Assembly: GCA_021776735.1 (NCBI GenBank)
Contig: JAJFFH010000029.1
Location: 85,676 to 149,675, forward strand
Direction of reading: 5' to 3'
DNA from: Planctomycetota bacterium
Lineage (GTDB): Bacteria > Planctomycetota > PLA2
DNA: 64,000 nt
Shown here: one piece after another, positions 52,981-63,168 of the stretch
Position numbering within the stretch: the stretch's first letter is position 1
Layout: the number at the start of each line of letters is the position of its first letter
Made by a program: the position numbers and the translations under genes
The notes under the pieces: model-generated
Database searches by the model: none
Seen by the model: the letters and a program-made list of their open reading frames with translations, nothing else
What the model was told of the DNA's origin: nothing

Positions 52981-55900
52981 ATGATTAAGAATCTAGGTAG
53001 CCGCTTCACGCTGATCGCGTTCGTGGTGCTCTTCGCCGGGTACTTCGCGATGCGCGGCCTGAACGGCGGACTCGAGCTCGGCGTCGACCTCAAGGGCGGC
53101 TCTGAACTCCTCTTCAAGTTCGAACTGAAAGAAACGGACGCCAAGGGCGACCTGCTAGCGACGGCGCTCCGCGTCATCCAGCAACGTGTCGATGCGTACG
53201 GCCTGAAAGACGTCACGTTGCAGCCCATCGGCGACGACCGCTTCTCCGTTCAGATCAGCGCGAAGGACGCGGAACAGGTCAACGCGGTCAAGGATCTCGT
53301 CACCGATCTCGGTCTCCTCGAGTTTCATCTCACGCTGGAACCGACTGAAAGCGCGAACTACGACGCCTACTGGACGCTCTACCAGGACGACCTCAAGAAA
53401 AAAAACGTCACCAGGGAAGACGCGCGGACGATCACCGCCGAGGAACTCAAGGCCGAAGACCGCGACCGGTACTCGTTTGGGCTCCGGTGGTACGAGCTTT
53501 CGGACCGCGCAAAAAAAGAGGGCCACTGGAAGAGTCCGCAAGTCAAGCGGACGCCCTGGACTGCCGGGAAATGGCAACCCTGGGTTCTGGTCCGCATGGA
53601 CCAATTCGGCGTGACCGGCAAGTCGCTCGACAACGTGCTGTTCCTGCCGGACCAGCAAAAGGTCGGCGGGGGCTGGAAGGTCAGTTTCCGCGTGAACAAA
53701 CTTGACCAAAAGAACATGGGGGCGCTCACGAAGACCGAGGGCACGCACATGGCCATCACGCTCAACGGCCAGGTGGACTCGGCCCCGGTGCTGAACAGCC
53801 AGCTCACCTCCAACGGCGAGATCAGCGGAAGCTTTGACGAAAACGAAGCGCGTTCGCTGGCCGCAGTTCTCCAATCGGGCGCGCTCAAGAAAAAGCCCAC
53901 GCTGATCTCGGAGCGCACGATCGCTCCCGACCTCGCCGGCGACGCCCGCCAGCGGGGCATCCTGTCCACGCTGGTCGGCTTCCTGATCGTCCTCCTGATG
54001 ATGGTCTACATGTACCGGGGGCCGGGACTGCTCGCGAACCTCGCGCTGGTCCTCAACCTCGTGCTGCTGGTCGGAGTCCTGACCTGGTTCGGCGCGACAC
54101 TGACCCTGCCCGGCATCGCCGGTGTCGTCTTGACGGTCGGCATGGCGGTCGACGCGAACATCCTCGTGTTCGAACGGATCAAGGAGGAGAAAGCGAAGGG
54201 CCGCACCACCGTGCAGGCGATCCGCACGGGTTACGACCGCGCCCTCGTCACGATTATCGACGCCAACCTCACGACGCTCATCACCGCGTACTTCCTGTTC
54301 CAGATCGGTTCGGGCCCGGTACGGGGATTCGGCATCACACTCGCCATCGGCATTATCGCGTCGATGTTCACCGCCCTGTACGTAACCCGCACAGTGTTCG
54401 CCTGGTGCATCAAGAAGGGCATCGTGACCGAGGCGCGCATGCGCGGCGAGTTCACGCCTCGCAACATCGACTGGACCGGCAAGATGCGTACCACGGTAAC
54501 CGCGTCGGCGATCGCCATGGCGCTCGGCGTCGTCCTGTGGGAGGCCGTGCCCGAAAAGGCCAAGTACGACCTCGACTTCACCAAGGGTTCGAAGCTCATC
54601 ATGCGCTTCGCGGAGGATCAGACACTTGACTCCGTGCGCGGGGCCATCGAGAAGCTCGCGCTCAAGAACTCGAACTACGAGGATATCACCGCGCGCGTGT
54701 CGGCCGAGGGTATCGGCGCCGCGGTATCGGACGACAAGGGGCGCGGCTTCGAACTGCGCTCGCAAGACATCGCCACCGAAGACGACATCAACCAGTTCCG
54801 CGCGGATCTGCGCCGCGTTTTCGTGGGCCGGCTCCTACCCGGGCCGTTCAGCACGACGATCAAGGACGGCGGCGGTGGACGAGCCCTCGGCGAGGTTTAC
54901 TTCCTCAACGACCGGGTCACCACTACCGCGCTGCGGCAGGCGCTCCGCCTGTACGCCGAGGACACGGGACGACTCTCGGACCCGCGCGTCGAGGAAATCA
55001 AGACTCCGCCCCCGGGCACCAAGAAGGCGTTCCGGATCAGCGTCAAGAACTCGCCGGAAAATGCCAGCCGAATCGCGCTCAACGTGCGCAACGCGTTCAT
55101 CCGCTTCACCCTTCCGAAGGCGATCAAGGCCCTGAAGGTGCTGGAGAACGACCCGACGAAGAAGCCGTCGGAGCAGGACGCGGCCAAGGCGGACCGCGTG
55201 GCTCTTGAAAAGATCACGGACGACGTCGGCCCAACATGGTTCGCCATGGCGGACCCGTTCCCGCTTGCGGACCGGATCGATCCCAGTACCGCCAAGGAGC
55301 ACCGCGATGCCGCGGTGAAGGCCATCGCGCTGTCGATTCTCGGCATCATTCTCTACGTTGCGTTCCGCTTCCGCTCATGGTCGTTCGGGTTCGCGGCGGT
55401 TGTCGCCCTTCTTCACGACGTGCTGATCGTGCTCGGCCTCGTCGGTCTCGTCGACTGGCTCGGCCTGGTCGATGCGCGACTCAACCTCGTGACGGTCGCG
55501 GCGTTCCTGACCGTCATCGGCTACTCGATCAACGACACGATCGTCGTGTTCGACCGTATTCGAGAAAACCGCGGCGTCGGCAAGAGCCGCCTGCGCGGGA
55601 TCATCAACCGCTCCATCAACCAGACCTTCTCGCGCACGATCCGAACAACCGGCACGACGTGGGTCGTGGTTATGACGCTGCTCGTCATGAACTTCAACGC
55701 GGGATCGCCGCTGGAAGGCTTCGCCTTCATCCTGATGCTCGGCGTGCTCGTCGGCACCTACTCGTCGATCTTCATCGCCAGCCCGACACTGCTCTACATT
55801 CCGTGGCTGTGGGAGCAGAGCGGGAGTGCCGTGAAACCGTTCCTGAAGCGCTGCATCCCGTGGTGCGTCGGAACCATCGTCATGCTGCTCGCGGTGGATG

Positions 55901-56058
55901 GAATCCGCGGTACGCTGAGCAAGGCGGATCCCAGCCGGGAGATCCTAGCCGATATCCTGCTCGCGATTCCGGCCGGCGTGCTGGCCATGTTCCTGTGGAA
56001 CTTCGTCCGCTTTGTCCGGCAAGAGGAGGAGCCTCAAACCGACGCCCAGCCGGCCTAG
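52981..56058 (+). CDS. secDF: Fused protein translocase subunit SecDF
   Basis: LELGVDLKGGSELLFKF, PALAGDARQRG-like region, GVVLTVGMAVDANILVFERIKEE; SecF half GYSINDTIVVFDRIRENRG. Confidence 0.95.
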   Translation: MIKNLGSRFTLIAFVVLFAGYFAMRGLNGGLELGVDLKGGSELLFKFELKETDAKGDLLATALRVIQQRVDAYGLKDVTLQPIGDDRFSVQISAKDAEQVNAVKDLVTDLGLLEFHLTLEPTESANYDAYWTLYQDDLKKKNVTREDARTITAEELKAEDRDRYSFGLRWYELSDRAKKEGHWKSPQVKRTPWTAGKWQPWVLVRMDQFGVTGKSLDNVLFLPDQQKVGGGWKVSFRVNKLDQKNMGALTKTEGTHMAITLNGQVDSAPVLNSQLTSNGEISGSFDENEARSLAAVLQSGALKKKPTLISERTIAPDLAGDARQRGILSTLVGFLIVLLMMVYMYRGPGLLANLALVLNLVLLVGVLTWFGATLTLPGIAGVVLTVGMAVDANILVFERIKEEKAKGRTTVQAIRTGYDRALVTIIDANLTTLITAYFLFQIGSGPVRGFGITLAIGIIASMFTALYVTRTVFAWCIKKGIVTEARMRGEFTPRNIDWTGKMRTTVTASAIAMALGVVLWEAVPEKAKYDLDFTKGSKLIMRFAEDQTLDSVRGAIEKLALKNSNYEDITARVSAEGIGAAVSDDKGRGFELRSQDIATEDDINQFRADLRRVFVGRLLPGPFSTTIKDGGGGRALGEVYFLNDRVTTTALRQALRLYAEDTGRLSDPRVEEIKTPPPGTKKAFRISVKNSPENASRIALNVRNAFIRFTLPKAIKALKVLENDPTKKPSEQDAAKADRVALEKITDDVGPTWFAMADPFPLADRIDPSTAKEHRDAAVKAIALSILGIILYVAFRFRSWSFGFAAVVALLHDVLIVLGLVGLVDWLGLVDARLNLVTVAAFLTVIGYSINDTIVVFDRIRENRGVGKSRLRGIINRSINQTFSRTIRTTGTTWVVVMTLLVMNFNAGSPLEGFAFILMLGVLVGTYSSIFIASPTLLYIPWLWEQSGSAVKPFLKRCIPWCVGTIVMLLAVDGIRGTLSKADPSREILADILLAIPAGVLAMFLWNFVRFVRQEEEPQTDAQPA

Positions 56059-56241
56059 CCGGCGCGGCGACACTCCGGGGCGCCGGCAGCCGGCGCCCGC
56101 ACTCAAACGACTACGCCGTTCGTCCTCCGGGACGGGCGGCGATTTTTTTTGCCCGCAAACCAGCAAAACGAACCGCGACCGCTAGATATGGTAGGTTTAC
56201 CCTCGTATTCTTACAGTATGCTGTATGCGGAGGTCAGGTAG

Positions 56242-57129
56242 ATGGCGGACCGAGTCAAGTACTTCGTCCTCGGACTTCTCTTTCTTGTCGTCGCGGCGGT
56301 GATCGCCTACGACAGTTGGAACACGACGCCGACGGACATCCCGGACGCGGATCAGACCGCAAAACGAGACGGGTGCTCCGATCACGGCGACGGCGAGCCC
56401 ATGAACGTCCTCTCCGACGTGCCGGGTCCAGATACCGACAACCGTGATCGCCGGAATCCCGGAAGCGGTGACAGTCCGGCGTTGAACGTTGGATTGGGCG
56501 CCGACGAGGCGAAACGAGCAAGCGTAGCCAACGGCTACGGTAACGGGGACCCGCGTAACGGGGAACTGGGCGGCGGGAACCGGGGCGATCGGCGCTTTGA
56601 CGAGGGTCCGGGCTCCAACCGCGACGGCAATCGGAATCGAGCAGCCCCGATCGAACGGAATCCGGAATCGCGCACGGAGCCGAAACGCGGCGCTCGAACG
56701 GAGCCTGCTCGAAACGTGCCCGCACGCACGCACATCGTGCGGGCCAACGAGAACCTCGAAAAGATCGCGATCAAGTACTACGGCACCCGCCGCGGCGTCG
56801 CGTGGATTGTCACGGCCAACCGGCTGTCCAACCCCGACCGAATCTTCGAGAAACAAGAACTGATCATCCCGGCGCGCAAGGAACTGTCCGGAGTACCCGG
56901 CCATGCATCGCGCCGGCCCGCAGGCAAACGAGCCAAGACTGCGAAACGTTCCGGCGGAACCGCGCCGACGACCTACACCGTCAAGTCCGGCGAGGATCTC
57001 TACAAGATCTGTCGCCGTCTGTACGGGCAGGCGGGCCAAGGCGCACGCGTCTCGCGCATCATGGACCTGAACGGGCTGTACACCGCGCGCGTGAAAGCGG
57101 GCACGGTGCTACGGCTGCCCCCCCGCTAG
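56242..57129 (+). CDS. Membrane-anchored protein with two LysM domains
   Basis: N-terminal TM; THIVRANENLEKIAIKYYGTRRGVAWIVTANRLSNPDRIFEKQELIIP and TYTVKSGEDLYKICRRLYGQAGQGARVSRIMDLNGL. Confidence 0.85.
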   Translation: MADRVKYFVLGLLFLVVAAVIAYDSWNTTPTDIPDADQTAKRDGCSDHGDGEPMNVLSDVPGPDTDNRDRRNPGSGDSPALNVGLGADEAKRASVANGYGNGDPRNGELGGGNRGDRRFDEGPGSNRDGNRNRAAPIERNPESRTEPKRGARTEPARNVPARTHIVRANENLEKIAIKYYGTRRGVAWIVTANRLSNPDRIFEKQELIIPARKELSGVPGHASRRPAGKRAKTAKRSGGTAPTTYTVKSGEDLYKICRRLYGQAGQGARVSRIMDLNGLYTARVKAGTVLRLPPR

Positions 57130-57187
57130 CTCGGATAACGGGACGCCTTCCTCGCTCCGAGTCCCCGCATGGCCGGGGACTTGGAAA

Positions 57188-57200
57188 CATCGCCGTCCGT
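57188..57200 (+). repeat. Dispersed motif, exact
   Basis: Convergent intergenic; GGAAACATCGCCGTCCGTTTGCTGCCGCCCGG. Confidence 0.85.
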
Positions 57201-57236
57201 TTGCTGCCGCCCGGTTCCGCCGCTACTTGAGCCAGA

Positions 57237-58538
57237 TCACGACTTGAGACTGTCCACCATGCGTCCGGCACGAGCGAGGTCGGACCGCGTCAGTCGTACG
57301 CGCAAATCGACCATCCCCTCGTCGTATTCACGGGTCAGGATCGTGCCGCGCTCCGCGAGGAACGCGAGGAGCTTGCCCGCACCCGCCGGGATTCGGAACT
57401 CCGCCTCGGTCTGCCGCTGGGTGATTTGGCGCTCGACCTCCTCGGCGAGGCGATCGAGACCTTCGCCCGTGCGCGCCGAGATGGCGACCGTCGGATCGAC
57501 GCCGCCGTTGCCGAGCAGGCGCAGCGCCAGCCGGTCCGGGACCGCGTCGATCTTGTTGAGTACCAAGACGCGCGGGGTTTTGAGCGCGCCGATCTCCTCC
57601 AGGACCTGGCGCACGGCTTCAAGCTGCAGGAGGGCATCGGGATGGGAAGCATCGACGAGCAGGAGCACGAGGTCCGCGGCCCGCACTTCCTCGAGCGTGG
57701 CGTGAAACGACGCCACCAGCCCGTGCGGCAGGTTGCGGATGAACCCGACGGTGTCGGACAAAAAGACATTCTTGGCGCTCGGTAGGGTCCACGCGCGAGT
57801 CTTGGTGTCGAGAGTCGCGAAGAGTTGGTCGGCCACCAGTGTCTCCGCGCCCGTCAGGCAGCGCAGCAGGGTCGACTTGCCCGCATTCGTGTAGCCGACG
57901 AGGCTGATCGTGAAGTACGCCTCGCGGCTTTGGGCCATCCTCTCGCGCCGCCCCTCGATCGCCTTCAGTTCGCGCTTCAATTCCAGCACGCGACGGCGCA
58001 GCAGACGCCGATCGATCTCGATCTGCTTCTCGCCCGGACCGCGCGTACCGATCGCCGCCGACTGGCCGGTGCCGCCTTCCCGGTTCAAGTGAGTCCACAT
58101 CCGGCGCAGGCGTGGCAGCAGGTACTGCGCCTGCGCCAGCTCGACCTGGAGCTTGGACTGGTGCGTGCGCGCATGCTTGGCGAAGATGTCGAGGATCAAC
58201 TCCGTCCGGTCCACGACGCGCACGTCGATGCGGCGCTCGAGATTGCGCAGTTGGGCCGGCGTCAGATCGAAGTCGGCCAGGACGACGTCGGCGTCTTCGG
58301 CGCTGGCCAGTTCGCCGACCTCGATCGCCTTGCCCTTCCCGATGTAGGTGGAGGCGTTCGGGCGCGCCAGGTTCTGCATCAGCCGACCAACCACAAGCGC
58401 GCCCGCCGTCTCCGCCAGTCGAGCGAGTTCGTCAAGCGGGCCCTCCACCGTCTCCGGTGTCCTCGCCAAGTGGGCGCCGATCAAGATCGCGCGCTCGTCG
58501 GCGGCTCGACTGCTTTCCCGTTTTTCCTTCTCTACCAC
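57237..58538 (-). CDS. hflX: GTPase HflX
   Basis: YIGKGKAIEVGEL, DLTPAQLRNLERRIDVRVVDRTELILDIFAKHARTHQSKLQVELAQAQYLLPRL, LVGYTNAGKSTLLRCLTGA, FLSDTVGFIRNLPHGLVASFHATLEEV. Confidence 0.95.
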   Translation of the reverse strand: MVEKEKRESSRAADERAILIGAHLARTPETVEGPLDELARLAETAGALVVGRLMQNLARPNASTYIGKGKAIEVGELASAEDADVVLADFDLTPAQLRNLERRIDVRVVDRTELILDIFAKHARTHQSKLQVELAQAQYLLPRLRRMWTHLNREGGTGQSAAIGTRGPGEKQIEIDRRLLRRRVLELKRELKAIEGRRERMAQSREAYFTISLVGYTNAGKSTLLRCLTGAETLVADQLFATLDTKTRAWTLPSAKNVFLSDTVGFIRNLPHGLVASFHATLEEVRAADLVLLLVDASHPDALLQLEAVRQVLEEIGALKTPRVLVLNKIDAVPDRLALRLLGNGGVDPTVAISARTGEGLDRLAEEVERQITQRQTEAEFRIPAGAGKLLAFLAERGTILTREYDEGMVDLRVRLTRSDLARAGRMVDSLKS

Positions 58539-58619
58539 GGTCTCTGGTCTCCGATTGTCGTTGGTCTCCGATGTGATTTCGCCGTGCTGCGGCGTTCTGG
58601 GCGTTGATTGTGCCGGAGG

Positions 58620-60356
58620 TCACCCATGCTGTTTCGGCGTCGCACGCCTTGAGAGAATACCGTCTGCACCACCACCGGTTCGGTCGATGCCGACAAACCG
58701 TGCGGGGGCCCCACGGCGCCAGCAAAACGATCCCAAGAAGCGGGCGTCATCCCGCTCCGGATAGTCCTTGCGATCGTGCGTGCCCCGGCTCTCTTCGCGG
58801 GCTGTGGCAGCCGCGACCATCAGTCCGCCCAGGAGTAGGAGGTTCGCCACCTCGAATCCGCTCCGATCCTCGAGCACCACGCCGCCCATGAAGCCACGCC
58901 ATTCTGCGATAGCTGCAGCGGTAACCCCGAGATCTTCGGCGTCTCGCGTGACGCCCGCGGAGCGCCACATGCGGCTGATGAGCGATCGTCGCAGGTCGGC
59001 GAAGTCCGCCGAACCGCGCCGCCGTCCGATGGCGGGCGCGCATACGTCACCCAAGAAGCGCCCTCGCACCGCGGCCGCCCGCGCCGCCGCCGCGCCCACA
59101 CGCGGACCGAGGACGAGGCCCTCCAGCAGGGAGTTCGAGGCCAAGCGGTTGGCACCGTGCAGGCCGCTGCAGGCCGCTTCGCCGCAGGCGAACAGCCCGG
59201 GCAAGTCGGTCGCGCCATCGTGGTCGCACCTGACTCCTCCGATCGTGTAGTGGGCGGCGGGACGCACCGGGATCGGATCGCGCTCCGGATCGAGGCCGTA
59301 GTGCGCGCATGTTCGGGCCAGCCCCGGGAAGCGCCCCGCAACATGGCCCTTGGGCCAGTGGCGCATGTCGAGAAAAATGCCGAACACGCCTGGCCGGGCG
59401 AGATGGGCCAGCAACGCTCGCGAGACAATGTCGCGCGGTGCCAGCTCGGCATCCGGATGCACGTCCTTGAGAAAGCGATCACCGTGGTTGTCGATCAGCA
59501 GCGCCCCGTCGCCACGAACGGCTTCCGTGACGAGAACGCGCTCGACGCCGGCGAGATACAGTGTCGTCGGGTGAAACTGCACGAATTCCATGTCTCGCAA
59601 CGACACCCCGGCACGGTAGGCGGCGGCGATACCGTCGCCCGTCGCGCCCGGCACGTTGCTCGTCTCGCGAAACAGCTGCCCGGCCCCCCCGGTCGCGAGT
59701 ACCACGGCCCGCGCAAAAACCGCGTAGCGACCGCTGGGCCCCTGCACGAGCGCGCCAACACAGCCGTTCATGTCCGTGCCGCCGACGCCGGCGTCCGCCG
59801 TGATCAGATCGATGACGTACGCGTTTTCCTTTTCGCTGATGCGCGCGTGCTCCCGAACCCGGGTGATCAGCGTGCGGGAACACTCCGCACCGGTTGTGTC
59901 GCCCGCATGCAGGATGCGAGCGGCTCCGTGACCGCCCTCGCGCCCTAACGCAAACGTGGCTCCGTCCGCAGCGCGATCGAAACGAGCTCCCGAGTCGGCA
60001 AGCTGTCGCACCGCCGTGGGCGCTGCCGCGGCGATCTCTCGTACCAACTCGGTGTCGCACAGACCGCAGCCCGTGCGCAACGTATCGTCCGCGTGCGCGT
60101 CCGGATCATCGTCCGGAGCGACCGCCGCAGCGATCCCGCCCTGGGCCCAAGACGTATTCGAAAGCGCCGGCACGTCCTTGTGCAGCACGAGCACGTTCAT
60201 CGACTTGGCGGCAGCGAGGGCGGCACTCAGTCCCGCCACGCCCCCACCTACGACAAGAATGTCCGTGGAATAGCGCGGCAGGTCGCGCGTATCGAAGCCA
60301 ACGAGATACCTCTCGGAGGCGACCGCACGGTTTCCGCGACCCGCCGGGCTCGTCAA
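58620..60356 (-). CDS. nadB: L-aspartate oxidase
   Basis: ILVVGGGVAGLSAALAAA, TSWAQGGIAAAV, REGGHGAARILHAGDTTG, EFVQFHPTTLY, HYTIGGVRCD, LFACGEAACSGLHGANRLASNSLLEGLVLG. Confidence 0.93.
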   Translation of the reverse strand: MTSPAGRGNRAVASERYLVGFDTRDLPRYSTDILVVGGGVAGLSAALAAAKSMNVLVLHKDVPALSNTSWAQGGIAAAVAPDDDPDAHADDTLRTGCGLCDTELVREIAAAAPTAVRQLADSGARFDRAADGATFALGREGGHGAARILHAGDTTGAECSRTLITRVREHARISEKENAYVIDLITADAGVGGTDMNGCVGALVQGPSGRYAVFARAVVLATGGAGQLFRETSNVPGATGDGIAAAYRAGVSLRDMEFVQFHPTTLYLAGVERVLVTEAVRGDGALLIDNHGDRFLKDVHPDAELAPRDIVSRALLAHLARPGVFGIFLDMRHWPKGHVAGRFPGLARTCAHYGLDPERDPIPVRPAAHYTIGGVRCDHDGATDLPGLFACGEAACSGLHGANRLASNSLLEGLVLGPRVGAAAARAAAVRGRFLGDVCAPAIGRRRGSADFADLRRSLISRMWRSAGVTRDAEDLGVTAAAIAEWRGFMGGVVLEDRSGFEVANLLLLGGLMVAAATAREESRGTHDRKDYPERDDARFLGSFCWRRGAPARFVGIDRTGGGADGILSRRATPKQHG

Positions 60357-61447
60357 TCGCCCTCTTGTCTGCTGCCACTCCCGGCCGCGCGCTCAGGATC
60401 ACCCACCTCGCGCTCGGAACCCGCCCCGGAATCCCTCCCGGCCGCGGGATCAGGGGCCTTGGGATCGGGGTCGCGCTTGGCTCCCGACTCGGACTCCCCC
60501 GCGGAGCCGTTGGAACCGCGCTCGGAGTCAGACCGGGTGTCGTCCGTCGATGCCCCTGGGGCGTCACGGGTTCCCGCGCCCTCCTTGACTTTTTGGCCAG
60601 CGGCTGCTGCCCGCGGATCCAACTCGCGCAGAATCGGCGTGGATCGATGCACGGTCAGGCGCCGCACCTTGCCGAGGCGAATGCGATAAGAACCGAACTC
60701 GGCCTCGCCACGGAACGCGATTTCCTCGTTGTAGACCGGGAGTTCGAACGCCACCGACTCGCCCGATCGCAGCCGAGCGGTCCCAGTCAATCCGGGCCGC
60801 TTGCTGCGCCGACGCAGCTCAATGGTTTTGATGATGCGCAGCGGAATATCGACTCTCATCGAACCGCGCACGCCGGGGAGCACGTTTTCGGACGCGGCCC
60901 GGCGAAACCCCAAGACCTCGACTTCGACGCCGTGGCTGTCGCGCACGAGCGCATCAACGCTGCCGGTCGGGCGACCGAACTTCGGTAGGTCCGTGCGCTT
61001 GGTCCGGCCCAGGAATCGGAGCGAGCGAATGTCACGAAAGAACACGCGCACCCGCCCGAAGGTCGTGAACCCCTGGAATAGTTGTTCCGCCTCCCGCTGG
61101 TCGAAGGTCGCGGTGATCTCGCGCCCGGAGCGCAGCATCAACAACGCACGCGGGCGACCACCGGGACGCTTGGGCGCCTGCACCCGGACGGCGCGAACCC
61201 GGCCATAGGGCACCTCGACATCCGCCGCACCGACGAATCCGCGAAACATGTTCTCGCCCGTGGACCGATGAAACCCGACCACGCGGGTGCGCAGGCCCTC
61301 GGCATCGACAATCTCAACGTTGTAGAGTGGGGTTGTACCGCCATCGGCGGCGGCACGCGGCGCGCCGCATAGCACGAACGAGAGAAGGGCGATCGCGATC
61401 GAAAAGGCTCGCAACCGCAGGCTTCGCGCAGGGTGTCGGCTTCGCAT
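60353..61447 (-). CDS. Secreted protein with internally duplicated domain and acidic/Ser-rich tail
   Basis: Signal peptide; two about 85-aa units (TRVVGFHRSTGENMFRGF... and VEVLGFRRAASENVLPGV...). Confidence 0.65.
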   Translation of the reverse strand: MRSRHPARSLRLRAFSIAIALLSFVLCGAPRAAADGGTTPLYNVEIVDAEGLRTRVVGFHRSTGENMFRGFVGAADVEVPYGRVRAVRVQAPKRPGGRPRALLMLRSGREITATFDQREAEQLFQGFTTFGRVRVFFRDIRSLRFLGRTKRTDLPKFGRPTGSVDALVRDSHGVEVEVLGFRRAASENVLPGVRGSMRVDIPLRIIKTIELRRRSKRPGLTGTARLRSGESVAFELPVYNEEIAFRGEAEFGSYRIRLGKVRRLTVHRSTPILRELDPRAAAAGQKVKEGAGTRDAPGASTDDTRSDSERGSNGSAGESESGAKRDPDPKAPDPAAGRDSGAGSEREVGDPERAAGSGSRQEGD

Positions 61448-61529
61448 AAGGAGGCTCCTTCGATTATAGCCGCGGTCCTACGACGCGTCGCGCGCCTACG
61501 GCCCGGGCGCAGACCCCGATTGGACGCGT

Positions 61530-61542
61530 ACGGACGGCGATG
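61530..61542 (-). repeat. Dispersed motif, exact
   Basis: Intergenic; GCGTACGGACGGCGATGT. Confidence 0.85.
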
Positions 61543-61626
61543 TATTCAAAAACGGCCGGTTCGGAGCACGAACCCTCCAAGATGCCGCTCGCCGCCGCCT
61601 GCCGCTACGCCCTTCGGGCTTGGAGC

Positions 61627-62547
61627 CTAGCGGTCGGAATCCTCGTCGCTCTCCGTATCGCTGCCCCCGCCCCCCTCCTTCGCTTTGCCGTCGCCGCTCT
61701 CAACGGCGATCTCCGTCACGCCGGTGCTGACAAACATCCCCCCGCCCCTGTCGCCATCGCTCTCGGATCGAAACACCGAGATCGCCATCGGAACCCCGCC
61801 GCCGGGCCCGCCGACCAGGCCATCAATATTGGTTCCTTCGAGTTCCTTGCGCTGCTGGGCGTTCAGGCTTGCATCGATCTCGTCGCGAGTCTCTTTCCGG
61901 ATGCGCTTCAACTCCTCTCCGTAAGTCGCGTCGCGTCCCGGAATCTTGCGGTTGTAGACCGCCATCTGATCCTGCACGAATCGCAGCATGTTGCCGTGCT
62001 CGCCCTTCGTAATCGCTTCCTTGATCTTTTTTTGGCGCTCTTGCCGGCGCTCGAACGGGCTGGTCCCCGTTTCGTCCGGAATCTTCAGGATTTCTTCCCC
62101 TCGGCGCTTGCCGCGCTCGACGGAGTCCTTGACTCGGTCCTTTTGGGTCGGAGTCAGCTTGAGTTGGCGCGCGAGTTGGTCCACCGATCGCACGAAACGC
62201 GGAAGCCGCATGCCCGGCCCCGGGGAGGACCGCCGCCTCTCCGATCGCTTGCGCTCGGCCACCTCAAGGCGCGTGATCCGCTCGGTTAGGGACTCGTCGC
62301 TGGAATCCCCGCCCATGGGCTCAACTACTTCGGGGCGCCCGCCGGGATCGGCAAGCTCGCGCTGTACGGTTCGGGGCCGGGCCGACCGCGAACCCGACGC
62401 CAGCACGCTGTCCCCTGCGCCAGCCCGTTCGCCAGGGGTCGTCCGAGTCTTGCCAAGGTCGTCGGCCAATCGATCGACTTTCAGGTATAGGCCACCGACG
62501 CCCAGCAGTGCCGCCGTGGCGAGAATCGTCGCGAGCGCAGAATTCAT
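61627..62547 (-). CDS. Membrane-anchored protein with CpxP/Spy-like LTPTQ helical region
   Basis: ATG at 62547 with GGAGGT SD; MNSALATILATAALLGVGGLYLKVDRLADDL; LKLTPTQKDRVKDSVERGKRRGEEIL; DASLNAQQRKELEG. ORF-track upstream extension covers tRNA-Ala and is not credible. Confidence 0.65.
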   Translation of the reverse strand: MNSALATILATAALLGVGGLYLKVDRLADDLGKTRTTPGERAGAGDSVLASGSRSARPRTVQRELADPGGRPEVVEPMGGDSSDESLTERITRLEVAERKRSERRRSSPGPGMRLPRFVRSVDQLARQLKLTPTQKDRVKDSVERGKRRGEEILKIPDETGTSPFERRQERQKKIKEAITKGEHGNMLRFVQDQMAVYNRKIPGRDATYGEELKRIRKETRDEIDASLNAQQRKELEGTNIDGLVGGPGGGVPMAISVFRSESDGDRGGGMFVSTGVTEIAVESGDGKAKEGGGGSDTESDEDSDR

Positions 62548-62740
62548 CTTTGTTTGACCTCCAAGGGAATCGAACAACTCCCATGCTGCCCCAAATACGC
62601 ACCTAAGCCGCGGTTCACGCCCCAAAACCCGAACGGCAGATCGCCATCGCGGCGCGCGCGGGCCTCGATTTGCCCTGTGTGGGCGCGGCAATTCGAAGCC
62701 CCCCGGAGGGACGACGAACCGGCGCACCGCGGGCCGAACC

Positions 62741-62816
62741 TGGTGGAGGCGAGGGGACTCGAACCCCTGACCTTCGGCTTGCAAAGCCGACGCTCTCCCA
62801 ACTGAGCTACGCCCCC
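62741..62816 (-). tRNA. tRNA-Ala (anticodon TGC), CCA encoded
   Basis: GGGGGCGTAGCTCAGTTGGGAGAGCGTCGGCTTTGCAAGCCGAAGGTCAGGGGTTCGAGTCCCCTCGCCTCCACCA. Confidence 0.96.
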
Positions 62817-62852
62817 GGCTCGGTACAGGCCCATCCGACAACGGAACCGGAA

Positions 62853-62929
62853 TGGTGCGCACGGGTGGACTCGAACCACCGACCTCTCGCTTATCAGGCG
62901 AACGCTCTAACCAGCTGAGCTACGCGCGC
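62853..62929 (-). tRNA. tRNA-Ile (anticodon GAT), CCA encoded
   Basis: GCGCGCGTAGCTCAGCTGGTTAGAGCGTTCGCCTGATAAGCGAGAGGTCGGTGGTTCGAGTCCACCCGTGCGCACCA. Confidence 0.96.
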
Positions 62930-63121
62930 GTCTTGGCTTCCGATCGTCTCGCAGAGTATATCGGCCGGTCCAGCCCTTGCCAGCAGCCTGTCACGACTCC
63001 ACCGAACGACGCAACCGCTCTAGATGTCTCGCGCAGATCCGGCGAAAAGGGGCCGGCGGGTGGAAACAACACGTGCGCTCCCGAGCAAGCCTCCTGCCCC
63101 GAGACTCGCAGATCGCAAGTG

Positions 63122-63162
63122 AAAAAAAAGAGCGCCTGACCCAGCGAACCGGGCCAAGCGCT
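63122..63162 (-). terminator. Rho-independent terminator downstream of 5S rRNA
   Basis: Minus strand AGCGCTTGGCCCGG-TTCG-CTGGGTCAGGCGCT (14 pairs incl. 3 G-U) followed by T tract. Confidence 0.9.
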
Positions 63163-63168
63163 TTGAAA

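Noticed and set aside
62554-62918. Small plus-strand ORFs over tRNA-Ala and tRNA-Ile (for example ...GGGEGTRTPDLRLAKPTLSQLS...)
   Set aside because: Translations of tRNA sequence, a well-known annotation artefact.
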